This document shows positions 24,797-29,730 of a DNA stretch of 39,931 nt, piece after piece (the first letter of the stretch is position 1; the number at the start of each line of letters is the position of its first letter). Under the pieces are notes generated by a model that saw only the letters and a list, made by a program, of their open reading frames with translations, did no database searches and had not been told where the DNA came from. Source of the DNA: a virus; IMG/VR virus record IMGVR_UViG_3300025674_000109, positions 1 to 39,931 of that record. The stretch is one strand, 5' to 3'. A program made the position numbers and the translations under genes.

Positions 24797-25039
24797 TCAA
24801 TAGATAATACTCCCTTGAGAATCATGATAAACAGGGTATTCTGTTTCGATCCACACCTTTGCTCCGCAAGGTAAGGGTTTGTCCGGTGAATACACAACAG
24901 TACATGGACCTTGTATATGAACATGGTTAGACTTTGTATTGTCTTTGTATGTTTTGACTGTAATTACAGGAAGGTCTTTGTTACCGTTTTTGTGGTTTGC
25001 TCGGATGTTGTGTTGGTTGATGTGAATACGCTTTTTCAT
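24797..25039 (-). CDS. Small basic beta-rich protein of unknown function, 80 aa
   Basis: Starts MKKRIHINQHNIRANHKNGNKDLPVITVKTYKDN. The middle (VHIQGPCTVVYSPDKPLPCGAKVWIETEY) alternates beta strands, as a small barrel would. ATG overlaps the stop of the DUF3846-like gene (ATGA), with GGGGAT upstream. Its basic charge is unlike its acidic neighbours. Function unknown. Confidence 0.6.
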   Translation of the reverse strand: MKKRIHINQHNIRANHKNGNKDLPVITVKTYKDNTKSNHVHIQGPCTVVYSPDKPLPCGAKVWIETEYPVYHDSQGSIIY

Positions 25040-25380
25040 GCGTGTAATCCCCACATTGTTTCAACATCTTCACGAGACATCCACTTGTAGTCCATGTCTG
25101 CTACGTCAGAAGAATCAAGCCATGAGTCGGTAGATTCACCACTAACACGGTTGATACCCAAGAAACGACCTGCGTAAGGTTCTGGATAAACATCTGGGCA
25201 GAACCAGAAGGCAGACTCTTCATACAATCCCATGTCGTTGACATATATTGCATCACCACCTTCATCGTAACCACCACTAGAGAAGATATCGCATTGCAAA
25301 TGCTTTTGGATATCTCTCCAATCATCTACCTCAACATTGAGAATAGATTTTTCATATGGATCTACTAATACACCTTTCAT
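25036..25380 (-). CDS. DUF3846-like protein, 114 aa
   Basis: MKGVLVDPYEKSILNVEVDDWRDIQKHLQCDIFSSG, then YVNDMGLYEESAFWFCPDVYPEPYAGRFLGI, follow the DUF3846 pattern: an opening strand, a short helix with a Cys, a D.GL turn, and a YP.P.AG.. strand. The family is common in phages and mobile elements and its function is unknown. The C-terminus ends in DVETMWGLHA, whose last codons overlap the next start. Confidence 0.7.
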   Translation of the reverse strand: MKGVLVDPYEKSILNVEVDDWRDIQKHLQCDIFSSGGYDEGGDAIYVNDMGLYEESAFWFCPDVYPEPYAGRFLGINRVSGESTDSWLDSSDVADMDYKWMSREDVETMWGLHA

Positions 25381-25389
25381 GATATTTTC

Positions 25390-25470
25390 CTACATAAATA
25401 ATGAAATAAGAACTAAGGGAGGCATAAGTCTAGTTATTAGAAATACTTGAATCTTTAGTATATGATCCAT
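25390..25470 (-). CDS. Candidate micro-protein with membrane segment, 26 aa
   Basis: MDHILKIQVFLITRLMPPLVLISLFM is almost wholly hydrophobic. Its ATG overlaps the stop of the 93-aa gene (TAATG), the junction used many times in this operon, so coupled translation is plausible although no separate RBS is seen. It could instead be chance. It would sit in the inner membrane. Confidence 0.35.
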   Translation of the reverse strand: MDHILKIQVFLITRLMPPLVLISLFM

Positions 25471-25751
25471 TAAGAGCTATACGGTGATACAAATTTTCCT
25501 GTAGATGAATCCCTACCAACTTTTAAGTAACCTTTGTTACTTGAGAAAGTGCCTTTGTGTGCATAACGATTTGTTATACGACGAAACTGAACGTCAGCAG
25601 TGTCGAGGTTAGTCATTCGACGTTGCAATGTATCTTTGAAAATTGAGTCAAGTAATGAACGATTCATTAAGGTTTCCTTTTTTGGTAGTTCGCTATACCA
25701 ATCATCAGTATAATGATTAAGTAAATGTTCTTTGTAAGCATATTTAGGCAT
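25470..25751 (-). CDS. Small basic protein of unknown function, 93 aa
   Basis: MPKYAYKEHLLNHYTDDWYSELPKKETLMNRSLLDSIFKDTLQRRMTNLDTADVQFRR, then NRYAHKGTFSSNKGYLKVGRDSSTGKF. Rich in Arg/Lys and aromatics, which could mean nucleic-acid binding, but no family is recognised. It overlaps the upstream 69-aa gene by 8 bases. Confidence 0.55.
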   Translation of the reverse strand: MPKYAYKEHLLNHYTDDWYSELPKKETLMNRSLLDSIFKDTLQRRMTNLDTADVQFRRITNRYAHKGTFSSNKGYLKVGRDSSTGKFVSPYSS

Positions 25752-25953
25752 ATTTTATTTCATCGATAGATAAAATATCTGTTATGTCTTCATCGTACCA
25801 ATCTGATTCTGTTTCCCAAGAGTTACAGTAGTACAGGTTAGAACTAGTATTTAGTTTTTTGATAGCATCTTCTTTTGAATCTGCTTCAACTTCATACAGT
25901 ACTTCACCATAAACACGTTCATTGTACGGTACAGTGATTGCGTATCTGGCCAT
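25744..25953 (-). CDS. Small acidic protein, paralogue of the 26176-26496 product, 69 aa
   Basis: MARYAITVPYNERVYGEVLYEVEADSKEDAIKKLN followed by a Trp/Asp-rich tail (WETESDWYDEDITDI). Lined up with the 106-aa protein encoded at 26176-26496, it shares VPY(N/T)E..(V/I)YG, a V.A strand, an EA..KL helix and a W/acidic stretch. The two are therefore likely duplicates of a small beta-alpha domain. ATG overlaps the upstream stop (TAATG). Function unknown. Confidence 0.6.
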   Translation of the reverse strand: MARYAITVPYNERVYGEVLYEVEADSKEDAIKKLNTSSNLYYCNSWETESDWYDEDITDILSIDEIKYA

Positions 25954-26174
25954 TATTGAGCTTCTCCTCTAGCTAGTGCTTGTTGGATGTCAACATCATG
26001 AAGATACTCATCAAGATCTTCGACAAGTGTTTCCATTTGTTCATATGTATATACATATTCTTCTTTGATGAGTGCCATTAGATATTCTGGATGATGTATT
26101 TCATTGTAGAAATATGGATCATTGAATACACGTAATGACAACTCATCGTTAGAGTGCATTGTAATGTTTTCCAT
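25953..26174 (-). CDS. Small acidic protein of unknown function, 73 aa
   Basis: MENITMHSNDELSLRVFNDPYFYNEIHHPEYLMALIKEEYVYTYEQMETLVEDLDEYLHDVDIQQALARGEAQ is strongly acidic and helical. I chose the ATG at 26174 because GGAGG ends ten bases before it, supplied by the last codons of the preceding gene. The longer frame starts at 26195. It has the look of a host-protein-binding early phage protein, but nothing specific supports that. Confidence 0.6.
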   Translation of the reverse strand: MENITMHSNDELSLRVFNDPYFYNEIHHPEYLMALIKEEYVYTYEQMETLVEDLDEYLHDVDIQQALARGEAQ

Positions 26175-26175
26175 G

Positions 26176-26496
26176 TCAACCTCCGTACATAGCATCGGGT
26201 GTTGTCATATCGGGATCATTCCAACCATAGGTACACTCACAGTAGTCGTCATAATGAGGGACAAGTGTTCCACAATCAGGACATGTTTTTTCAGTGTATA
26301 CATATTGTGACCAGTGGTACTCTGTCTCAGAGTCTTCTTGATTCCACTCCCACTCTGTTATGTGGTAATAATCATTGTTCCGTAATTTTTCTTTTGCTTC
26401 ATCATAGTTATGAGCAGTAACGGACATTACGATGTGACCATATATAACTTCTGTGTATGGTACTCGGAACCAGTAGTTGTTTTCACCATGAGTCAT
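26176..26496 (-). CDS. Paralogue of the 69-aa protein with zinc-ribbon-like tail, 106 aa
   Basis: The first half (MTHGENNYWFRVPYTEVIYGHIVMSV) matches the protein encoded at 25744-25953. The second half adds YTEKTCPDCGTLVPHYDDYCECTYGW, a CxxC...CxC cluster that should bind zinc. The frame extends upstream to 26571 into the 107-aa gene. I place the start at 26496, where the paralogous domain begins, though an ATG at 26538 is possible. Function unknown. Confidence 0.55.
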   Translation of the reverse strand: MTHGENNYWFRVPYTEVIYGHIVMSVTAHNYDEAKEKLRNNDYYHITEWEWNQEDSETEYHWSQYVYTEKTCPDCGTLVPHYDDYCECTYGWNDPDMTTPDAMYGG

Positions 26497-26521
26497 GTCT
26501 GATCCATAATCTATTCCTTCG

Positions 26522-26845
26522 CTAGTTCCATGAGTCATAATAAGCATCATCTTTCTCATCATCGTAGACACGGAATCTCATACCATCATCAGCATGTAGA
26601 TCTGGTATTTTACCTGCATTTATTGTTTTGCCATCTACTAATGATATGATTGCATTATCACAATTATTATACACAAATTCAACATCTTCTACTTTGTATC
26701 CATCAGGTAGTCTAACTTCCATACCTGCTTCTACATATTGTTCGATATCGATGTATATTAGGTCACCAAGAGGTTTAGTTTCTTCATGATCGTCAGGGCA
26801 TTCAAGACCTGAATAACCAACTTTGTTTGGATCTTTAGTGAGCAT
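26522..26845 (-). CDS. Acidic protein of unknown function, 107 aa
   Basis: MLTKDPNKVGYSGLECPDDHEETKPLGDLIYIDIEQYVEAGMEVRLPDGYKVEDVEF..., ending YDDEKDDAYYDSWN. It is beta-rich and very acidic. ATG at 26845 overlaps the upstream stop (TAATG); another ATG two codons earlier is possible. I recognise no domain. Confidence 0.55.
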   Translation of the reverse strand: MLTKDPNKVGYSGLECPDDHEETKPLGDLIYIDIEQYVEAGMEVRLPDGYKVEDVEFVYNNCDNAIISLVDGKTINAGKIPDLHADDGMRFRVYDDEKDDAYYDSWN

Positions 26846-27081
26846 TACCATTCACCTTTGTGTTTGAAGTTGATACGAGAGATGTTTCCCAACGTGATTG
26901 TCAAGATCTCGCCTTCGGCAATGATATCTTCTGTTGGAAAACCACGCCATGCCATTGAATCCATCCAGTTATCGACAACTGTTTCGATGATATCATCGTT
27001 TAGTATTTGATTTCTGTATGACTCTTCTACAAGCCCACGGTGTTCTGTTAAGTTTAGAAATTCTATCTCAGGAATAATCAT
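26845..27081 (-). CDS. Small protein of unknown function, 78 aa
   Basis: MIIPEIEFLNLTEHRGLVEESYRNQILNDDIIETVVDNWMDSMAWRGFPTEDIIAEGEILTITLGNISRINFKHKGEW: a helical first part, then a beta hairpin. GGAGG lies nine bases before the ATG at 27081. The longer frame to 27105 has its RBS in the wrong place. It overlaps the membrane protein gene by 14 bases. Confidence 0.55.
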   Translation of the reverse strand: MIIPEIEFLNLTEHRGLVEESYRNQILNDDIIETVVDNWMDSMAWRGFPTEDIIAEGEILTITLGNISRINFKHKGEW

Positions 27082-27259
27082 CCCAATCATCCTCCAATTC
27101 ATCAAGTTCTTCGATAGACAAAGTACGTATTGCGAATGTTACTTCATATCCAACAGGAGCAACTAGTACGATAAAGCGTACAAGGAGTACTGTGATGAAT
27201 ATTACAGGAGTCATTACAAACTCCCATGTTCTGTTTTTGAATGGTGATTCATCAGTCAT
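27068..27259 (-). CDS. Small membrane protein with acidic tail, 63 aa
   Basis: A short polar start (MTDESPFKNRTWEF) is followed by a long hydrophobic segment (VMTPVIFITVLLVRFIVLVA, about residues 15-34) and an acidic cytoplasmic-type tail (SIEELDELEDDWDDYS). One transmembrane helix is likely. It could be a host-membrane modifier or superinfection-exclusion protein; nothing specific shows this. ATG overlaps the stop of the upstream gene (ATGA). Confidence 0.6.
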   Translation of the reverse strand: MTDESPFKNRTWEFVMTPVIFITVLLVRFIVLVAPVGYEVTFAIRTLSIEELDELEDDWDDYS

Positions 27260-27537
27260 ACTAGGTTACCTTGAACTACAAGAAATGTTTCGTGATCGAC
27301 ATATGTAGGCTCACGACCATCAAGCCATTTCTTGATATGTCTGGCAGTAGTACGACTGATACCAGAGTCAGAACCGTAGACAGGACATTCGTCTACGAAA
27401 CAAGTTCTGTATAAACCTGTTGCATGGTCTATATAATGATGTTCGATTCCTACACAAGTTTCGTAGGAAAAGAAAAAGGTAGCATGTTTGCATTGCACTT
27501 CATGCATATTATTGCCAAGTCTTTTCAGCGTGGGCAT
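27256..27537 (-). CDS. Small phage protein with FSYET..HIKKW pattern, 93 aa
   Basis: MPTLKRLGNNMHEVQCKHATFFFSYETCVGIEHH, then RTCFVDECPVYGSDSGISRTTARHIKKWLDG. The FSYxT..A/G strand and T..HI..W helix are shared by a common family of small phage proteins of unknown function (DUF8033-like). GAGAGG precedes the ATG at 27537. The longer frame to 27567 would overlap promoter element C. It is the first gene after that promoter. Confidence 0.65.
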   Translation of the reverse strand: MPTLKRLGNNMHEVQCKHATFFFSYETCVGIEHHYIDHATGLYRTCFVDECPVYGSDSGISRTTARHIKKWLDGREPTYVDHETFLVVQGNLV

Positions 27538-27550
27538 AAAAAGTACCTCT

Positions 27551-27564
27551 CTGGGATGTCGGTT
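27551..27564 (-). promoter_or_regulatory. Phage promoter-like element, copy C
   Basis: The same 14 bases as copies A and B (AACCGACATCCCAG on the minus strand), preceded by the AT-rich end of a terminator. It is followed after three bases by the RBS GAGAGG of the 93-aa gene, whose ATG lies 14 bases past the element. If transcription starts near the CCCAG end, the leader is very short. Confidence 0.6.
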
Positions 27565-27571
27565 CATCTAC

Positions 27572-27612
27572 AAAAATCATGGGGAGGCCACGGCTGTTGC
27601 CATGACCGCCCC
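27572..27612 (-). terminator. Intrinsic terminator after SSB
   Basis: On the minus strand GGGG-C-GGTCATGGC pairs with GCCGTGGCC-T-CCCC around an AACA loop (13 pairs, one mismatch), followed by ATGATTTTT. Two G-T pairs exist only in the leftward transcript, which supports that direction. It begins eight bases after the SSB stop codon and is followed by promoter copy C. Confidence 0.8.
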
Positions 27613-27620
27613 TGCGATTC

Positions 27621-28118
27621 TTAGAACATTGGCGCAGTGCTGTCTTCTACCACTGCAAACTCCTCATCAGAAGGAGCATCGATAGCCTCAAAGCCACCTG
27701 CGTTATTCGGTGTGTACTCTTTGAGATCCACGATTTGGATATTGGAAAGTCGAGAGCCAACACCACCACCATTCATTTGGTAGTTGAATTGGTACACTTT
27801 GACATTCGCAATAGAGCCATTGCCAATCGTGTTAGGATCGATTGGTTCTAGTCTACGACCAACAACACCAACAGGGTTGTTAGGCTTGCCATCACGCTTG
27901 AATGCGTTACGGACTAGCTGAACGTAGTAAGAGCCATCTTTCTCTTTCACGTTGAGATAGTTGGACTTCCACTCATCTGCCACAGCTTTATCTGCGGTAT
28001 GAATCTGAGCTTCCCATTGCACTGCCTCGAAAGGCTTTACAGGGTTCTCAGGATCGAGCTTTGCCCAATGAATTTCTACATTAGGTATAGTGTATGTTCT
28101 GCTGTTATCTTTCAGCAT
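27621..28118 (-). CDS. Single-stranded DNA-binding protein (T7 gp2.5-type), 165 aa
   Basis: Coats single-stranded DNA at the replication fork and contacts polymerase and helicase. The body reads like phage SSBs: PVKPFEAVQWEAQIHT near the start, KRDGKPNNPVGVV, then IGNGSIANVKVYQFNY and LSNIQIVDLKEY. The C-terminus is acidic (PSDEEFAVVEDSTAPMF), as needed for partner binding. The frame runs upstream to 28280, but that part is not SSB-like and overlaps another gene. ATG at 28118, with AAGAGGA upstream, is chosen. A strong hairpin lies in its leader, and a terminator follows directly. Confidence 0.8.
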   Translation of the reverse strand: MLKDNSRTYTIPNVEIHWAKLDPENPVKPFEAVQWEAQIHTADKAVADEWKSNYLNVKEKDGSYYVQLVRNAFKRDGKPNNPVGVVGRRLEPIDPNTIGNGSIANVKVYQFNYQMNGGGVGSRLSNIQIVDLKEYTPNNAGGFEAIDAPSDEEFAVVEDSTAPMF

Positions 28119-28154
28119 AGTCGTTATATCCTCTTGGTTGACTATAAGATAGGT

Positions 28155-28189
28155 AGAGACACTACCAAGACTTTCTTGGCAGTATCTCT
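28155..28189 (-). promoter_or_regulatory. 16-bp leader hairpin upstream of SSB
   Basis: In the leftward transcript AGAGATACTGCCAAGA pairs fully with TCTTGGTAGTGTCTCT over a three-base loop. The two G-U pairs would be mismatches in the other strand. No U-run follows, so it is not a terminator. It could be an RNase III processing site like those of T7, or a translation control for SSB, whose start is 37 bases downstream. Confidence 0.65.
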
Positions 28190-28219
28190 GTAGGATCGAG
28201 GGAATCAATCCAGATAAAA

Positions 28220-28239
28220 GGACCGAGCTTGCGAGGGCC
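28220..28239. repeat. Conserved hairpin element, copy 2
   Basis: GGACC and GGGCC flank the core GAGCTTGCGA (28225-28234), the same ten bases as at 23734-23743. As with copy 1, it directly follows the stop codon of a leftward gene (the 63-aa gene). On the minus strand TTTTAT follows, so weak termination is also possible. Confidence 0.6.
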
Positions 28240-28431
28240 TTATCTTTCAGTAACCTCAAGGAGATTCTCAAGATTACCAATGTCTACTTGCAGTAGTTGA
28301 AGTTCGCTGAGTGTAGCATTTACCTCATCGTCCCATCCACAGGATGCACAGTAGTCAACGTAGTCAGAAAGCTCATGACCTGTTGAGTACAGATCCCCTA
28401 GACGTTCTTCGATATCTGCTTTTGTAAGCAT
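28240..28431 (-). CDS. Small acidic coiled-coil protein, 63 aa
   Basis: MLTKADIEERLGDLYSTGHELSDYVDYCASCGWDDEVNATLSELQLLQVDIGNLENLLEVTER is a pair of helices with leucine heptads in the second half. GAGGA precedes the ATG. The start overlaps the zinc-ribbon gene by 34 bases. Function unknown. Confidence 0.6.
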   Translation of the reverse strand: MLTKADIEERLGDLYSTGHELSDYVDYCASCGWDDEVNATLSELQLLQVDIGNLENLLEVTER

Positions 28432-28541
28432 GATGTATTCCTCTTATGTTTTTTAAGCCAACAAACAGCACATGAGTAGAACGAGTCTTGCTCTACTACA
28501 TCTGCAGGTTTATCACAATGAGTACACTTTGGTCTAGCCAT
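28398..28541 (-). CDS. Small zinc-ribbon-like protein, 47 aa
   Basis: MARPKCTHCDKPADVVEQDSFYSCAVCWLKKH has two CxxC pairs (C6/C9 and C24/C27) 14 residues apart, a typical small zinc knuckle. A strong RBS (GAGGAG) lies just before the ATG, formed by the last codons of the 30-aa membrane peptide gene. It overlaps the following gene by 34 bases in another frame. Small phage zinc proteins often bind host factors or nucleic acid; the target is unknown. Confidence 0.6.
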   Translation of the reverse strand: MARPKCTHCDKPADVVEQDSFYSCAVCWLKKHKRNTSCLQKQISKNV

Positions 28542-28544
28542 AGG

Positions 28545-28637
28545 TTACTCCTCAAAGAACCTTTCCCCAATGTACCCACAGATACCAAAGAGGAAAGACA
28601 CAGATGCTATGATAGCAATTGTTGTAAAGAGATCCAT
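28545..28637 (-). CDS. Membrane micro-protein, 30 aa
   Basis: MDLFTTIAIIASVSFLFGICGYIGERFFEE: one transmembrane helix (about residues 5-22) with an acidic end. AAGGAGATACTA precedes the ATG, a near-ideal RBS, and the ATG overlaps the stop of the next micro-protein upstream (TAATG). Such a strong start on so short a frame supports real translation. It may be a host-membrane modulator or lysis accessory. Confidence 0.6.
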   Translation of the reverse strand: MDLFTTIAIIASVSFLFGICGYIGERFFEE

Positions 28638-28732
28638 TAGTATCTCCTTACGTCATCTATTGCAGTAGCTATCCAAAAGGCTAGTACTGAGATTGATATT
28701 AGTATGAATAGAGTTTCGAGTGTACCACTCAT
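28637..28732 (-). CDS. Membrane micro-protein, 31 aa
   Basis: MSGTLETLFILISISVLAFWIATAIDDVRRY: one transmembrane helix (about residues 7-24) with a short basic tail. AAGGAG precedes the ATG. It is the first gene downstream of promoter-like copy D and is coupled to the next micro-protein by a TAATG junction. Function unknown; its pairing with a second one-helix peptide suggests the two may act together. Confidence 0.6.
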   Translation of the reverse strand: MSGTLETLFILISISVLAFWIATAIDDVRRY

Positions 28733-28758
28733 GTTAGTCTCCTTAGTAGAGTAATAAG

Positions 28759-28783
28759 AACCCCTCTAGTTCCTAGAAGGGTT
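28759..28783 (-). promoter_or_regulatory. Leader hairpin downstream of promoter D
   Basis: On the minus strand AACCCTTCTAG pairs with CTAGAGGGGTT around a three-base loop (11 pairs, one G-T). It lies in the 5' leader of the micro-protein operon, 16 bases before its RBS. One arm belongs to a 20-bp sequence repeated in inverted orientation at 29534-29553. Confidence 0.55.
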
Positions 28784-28790
28784 GCATATT
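28771..28790. repeat. 20-bp inverted repeat, left arm
   Basis: The exact reverse complement of 29534-29553. This arm is in the leader of the promoter D transcript and forms part of its hairpin. Confidence 0.9.
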
Positions 28791-28821
28791 CGTAAGCTAT
28801 TGAATTGATTAGGATGTCACT

Positions 28822-28835
28822 CACGGATGACGGTT
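28822..28835 (-). promoter_or_regulatory. Phage promoter-like element, copy D (imperfect)
   Basis: The minus strand reads AACCGTCATCCGTG, 11 of 14 bases matching copies A-C, with the same AT-rich lead (TTTTTTTGACT). It follows a terminator by five bases and heads the micro-protein, zinc-ribbon and SSB genes. Confidence 0.5.
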
Positions 28836-28839
28836 AGTC

Positions 28840-28874
28840 AAAAAAACTAGAGGAACCCACCTAAGTGAGTTCCT
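28840..28874 (-). terminator. Intrinsic terminator after the first leftward gene
   Basis: The minus strand AGGAACTCAC pairs with GTGGGTTCCT over a TTAG loop (10 pairs, one G-T), then CTAG and seven T. It lies 35 bases beyond the stop of the 70-aa gene and abuts promoter copy D. Confidence 0.88.
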
Positions 28875-28908
28875 TGAGATGCATTGAGGAATAAACCTGC
28901 ATCAGGGT

Positions 28909-29121
28909 TCAGCTGACTAGAGCTTGACATCTCGCATCGAGGTTGCTTTTGATCCACATCATACAATCACGGTTGTAATTGTAGTGTTTAGCAATAGCTA
29001 CTCGATACTGATCGATGATTGTTTGAAGAGTCTCAGACTCCTCGCTCAAACCACCATCACACAGGTTAGCCCGTTCGATGATGAGTTCTGCTAGCTCATC
29101 TAGCATGTCATCTAATCTCAT
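28909..29121 (-). CDS. Small helical protein, first leftward gene, 70 aa
   Basis: MRLDDMLDELAELIIERANLCDGGLSEESETLQTIIDQYRVAIAKHYNYNRDCMMWIKSNLDARCQALVS: two or three helices, acidic. GGAGG lies six bases before the ATG at 29121 (a frame to 29133 lacks an RBS). It is the gene nearest the divergent region and is closed off by its own terminator, so it forms a one-gene unit likely to be among the earliest expressed. I know no family. Confidence 0.6.
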   Translation of the reverse strand: MRLDDMLDELAELIIERANLCDGGLSEESETLQTIIDQYRVAIAKHYNYNRDCMMWIKSNLDARCQALVS

Positions 29122-29394
29122 AGTTACCTCCAAGGTATGTGAGAAGAAGAAAAATTAGTGTAGGTTGAGGTAGATTCCTGTCGTGAGACAAGCTTTCTTA
29201 CACTACCCCTTTATGCACCTACGAGCACCTACCCGCTGTTCCAGACGCAACGGGATGACCAGCTAGCCCCTTATTTACGTCTAGGACTCTGAAGAAGACG
29301 GAGGAAACTTAGAAGCCTACTTGCATATACGCTTCGGCAGATATATTCCTATTTCCTCTGGTAGCTAATCGCTACAGGTAATATCCACAATACA

Positions 29395-29414
29395 GACACG
29401 AGCTTGCGAGGGTC
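29395..29414. repeat. Conserved hairpin element, copy 3
   Basis: GACAC and GGGTC flank the core GAGCTTGCGA (29400-29409), identical to the cores of copies 1 and 2. Unlike those it does not follow a gene; it lies in the divergent non-coding region about 270 bases upstream of the first leftward gene. Confidence 0.6.
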
Positions 29415-29533
29415 AATGTTATCGAGAGAGCTATTGTAAGCTTCATGGAGAGATCGTAAGGACATCCCCTACGGTACTACCCACTAATCTCCACATATGC
29501 CCACAAATCCCCTTACAATCTCTGCAATGAGCC

Positions 29534-29553
29534 AATATGCAACCCTTCTAGGA
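29534..29553. repeat. 20-bp inverted repeat, right arm
   Basis: Reads ATGCAACCCTTCTAGG at its core in the plus sense, exactly inverse to 28771-28790. It lies 200 bases upstream of the terminase gene, so the two copies face each other across the divergent region. Confidence 0.9.
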
Positions 29554-29585
29554 GATCTTTAGGCATCCACTGAGAGATCTAGCAG

Positions 29586-29594
29586 TTATCCACA
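29586..29594 (+). promoter_or_regulatory. DnaA box (TTATCCACA)
   Basis: A perfect nine-base match to the high-affinity bacterial DnaA site, in the divergent region. TATCCACA also occurs at 29382-29389. A role in replication start is possible but a single perfect copy can be chance. Confidence 0.4.
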
Positions 29595-29640
29595 GGCATT
29601 TCTAGGGCAACTGACGGGATCTTGCCAAGCAACTGCAGTG

Positions 29641-29730
29641 GGGGGTACGAAAAGATATCGGGGGTACATATATAGGGTGTGTTATTCATATCCTCCCTAC
29701 AGCTAACCTCCAGATTACTCCAGGGGGTAC
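29641..29730. repeat. Three GGGGGTAC octamers before the terminase gene
   Basis: GGGGGTAC occurs at 29641-29648, 29660-29667 and 29723-29730, all in the same orientation, in the last 110 bases before the terminase large subunit gene. Five-G runs are rare in this AT-rich sequence. They could be terminase recognition sites or operator/promoter elements of the late unit. Confidence 0.6.

Noticed and set aside
29249-29258. GGTCATCCC on the minus strand upstream of the first leftward gene as a fifth promoter copy
   Set aside because: The eight-base core matches, but the flanking bases and AT-rich lead do not.
29387-29416. Sigma70-like promoter on the minus strand (TTGACC, 18 bases, TATTGT)
   Set aside because: The -10 box matches only 4 of 6 and the spacer is long, so it is mentioned in the non-coding region but not listed as a promoter.
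29349-29465. 38-aa minus-strand frame across hairpin copy 3
   Set aside because: The Shine-Dalgarno-like GGGG abuts the ATG with no spacer, the frame crosses the conserved hairpin and the GAGGAAA/TTTCCTC fold, and its composition is not convincing.
29459-29470. GGACATCCC on the plus strand as a rightward copy of the promoter element
   Set aside because: Only GACATCCC matches, the AT-rich lead is missing, and the AACC part is absent; chance is likely.
29653-29687. Short minus-strand frames starting after AGGGAGGAT in the divergent region
   Set aside because: RBS spacing is too short, products are under 40 residues, and the frames run through the octamer repeats.
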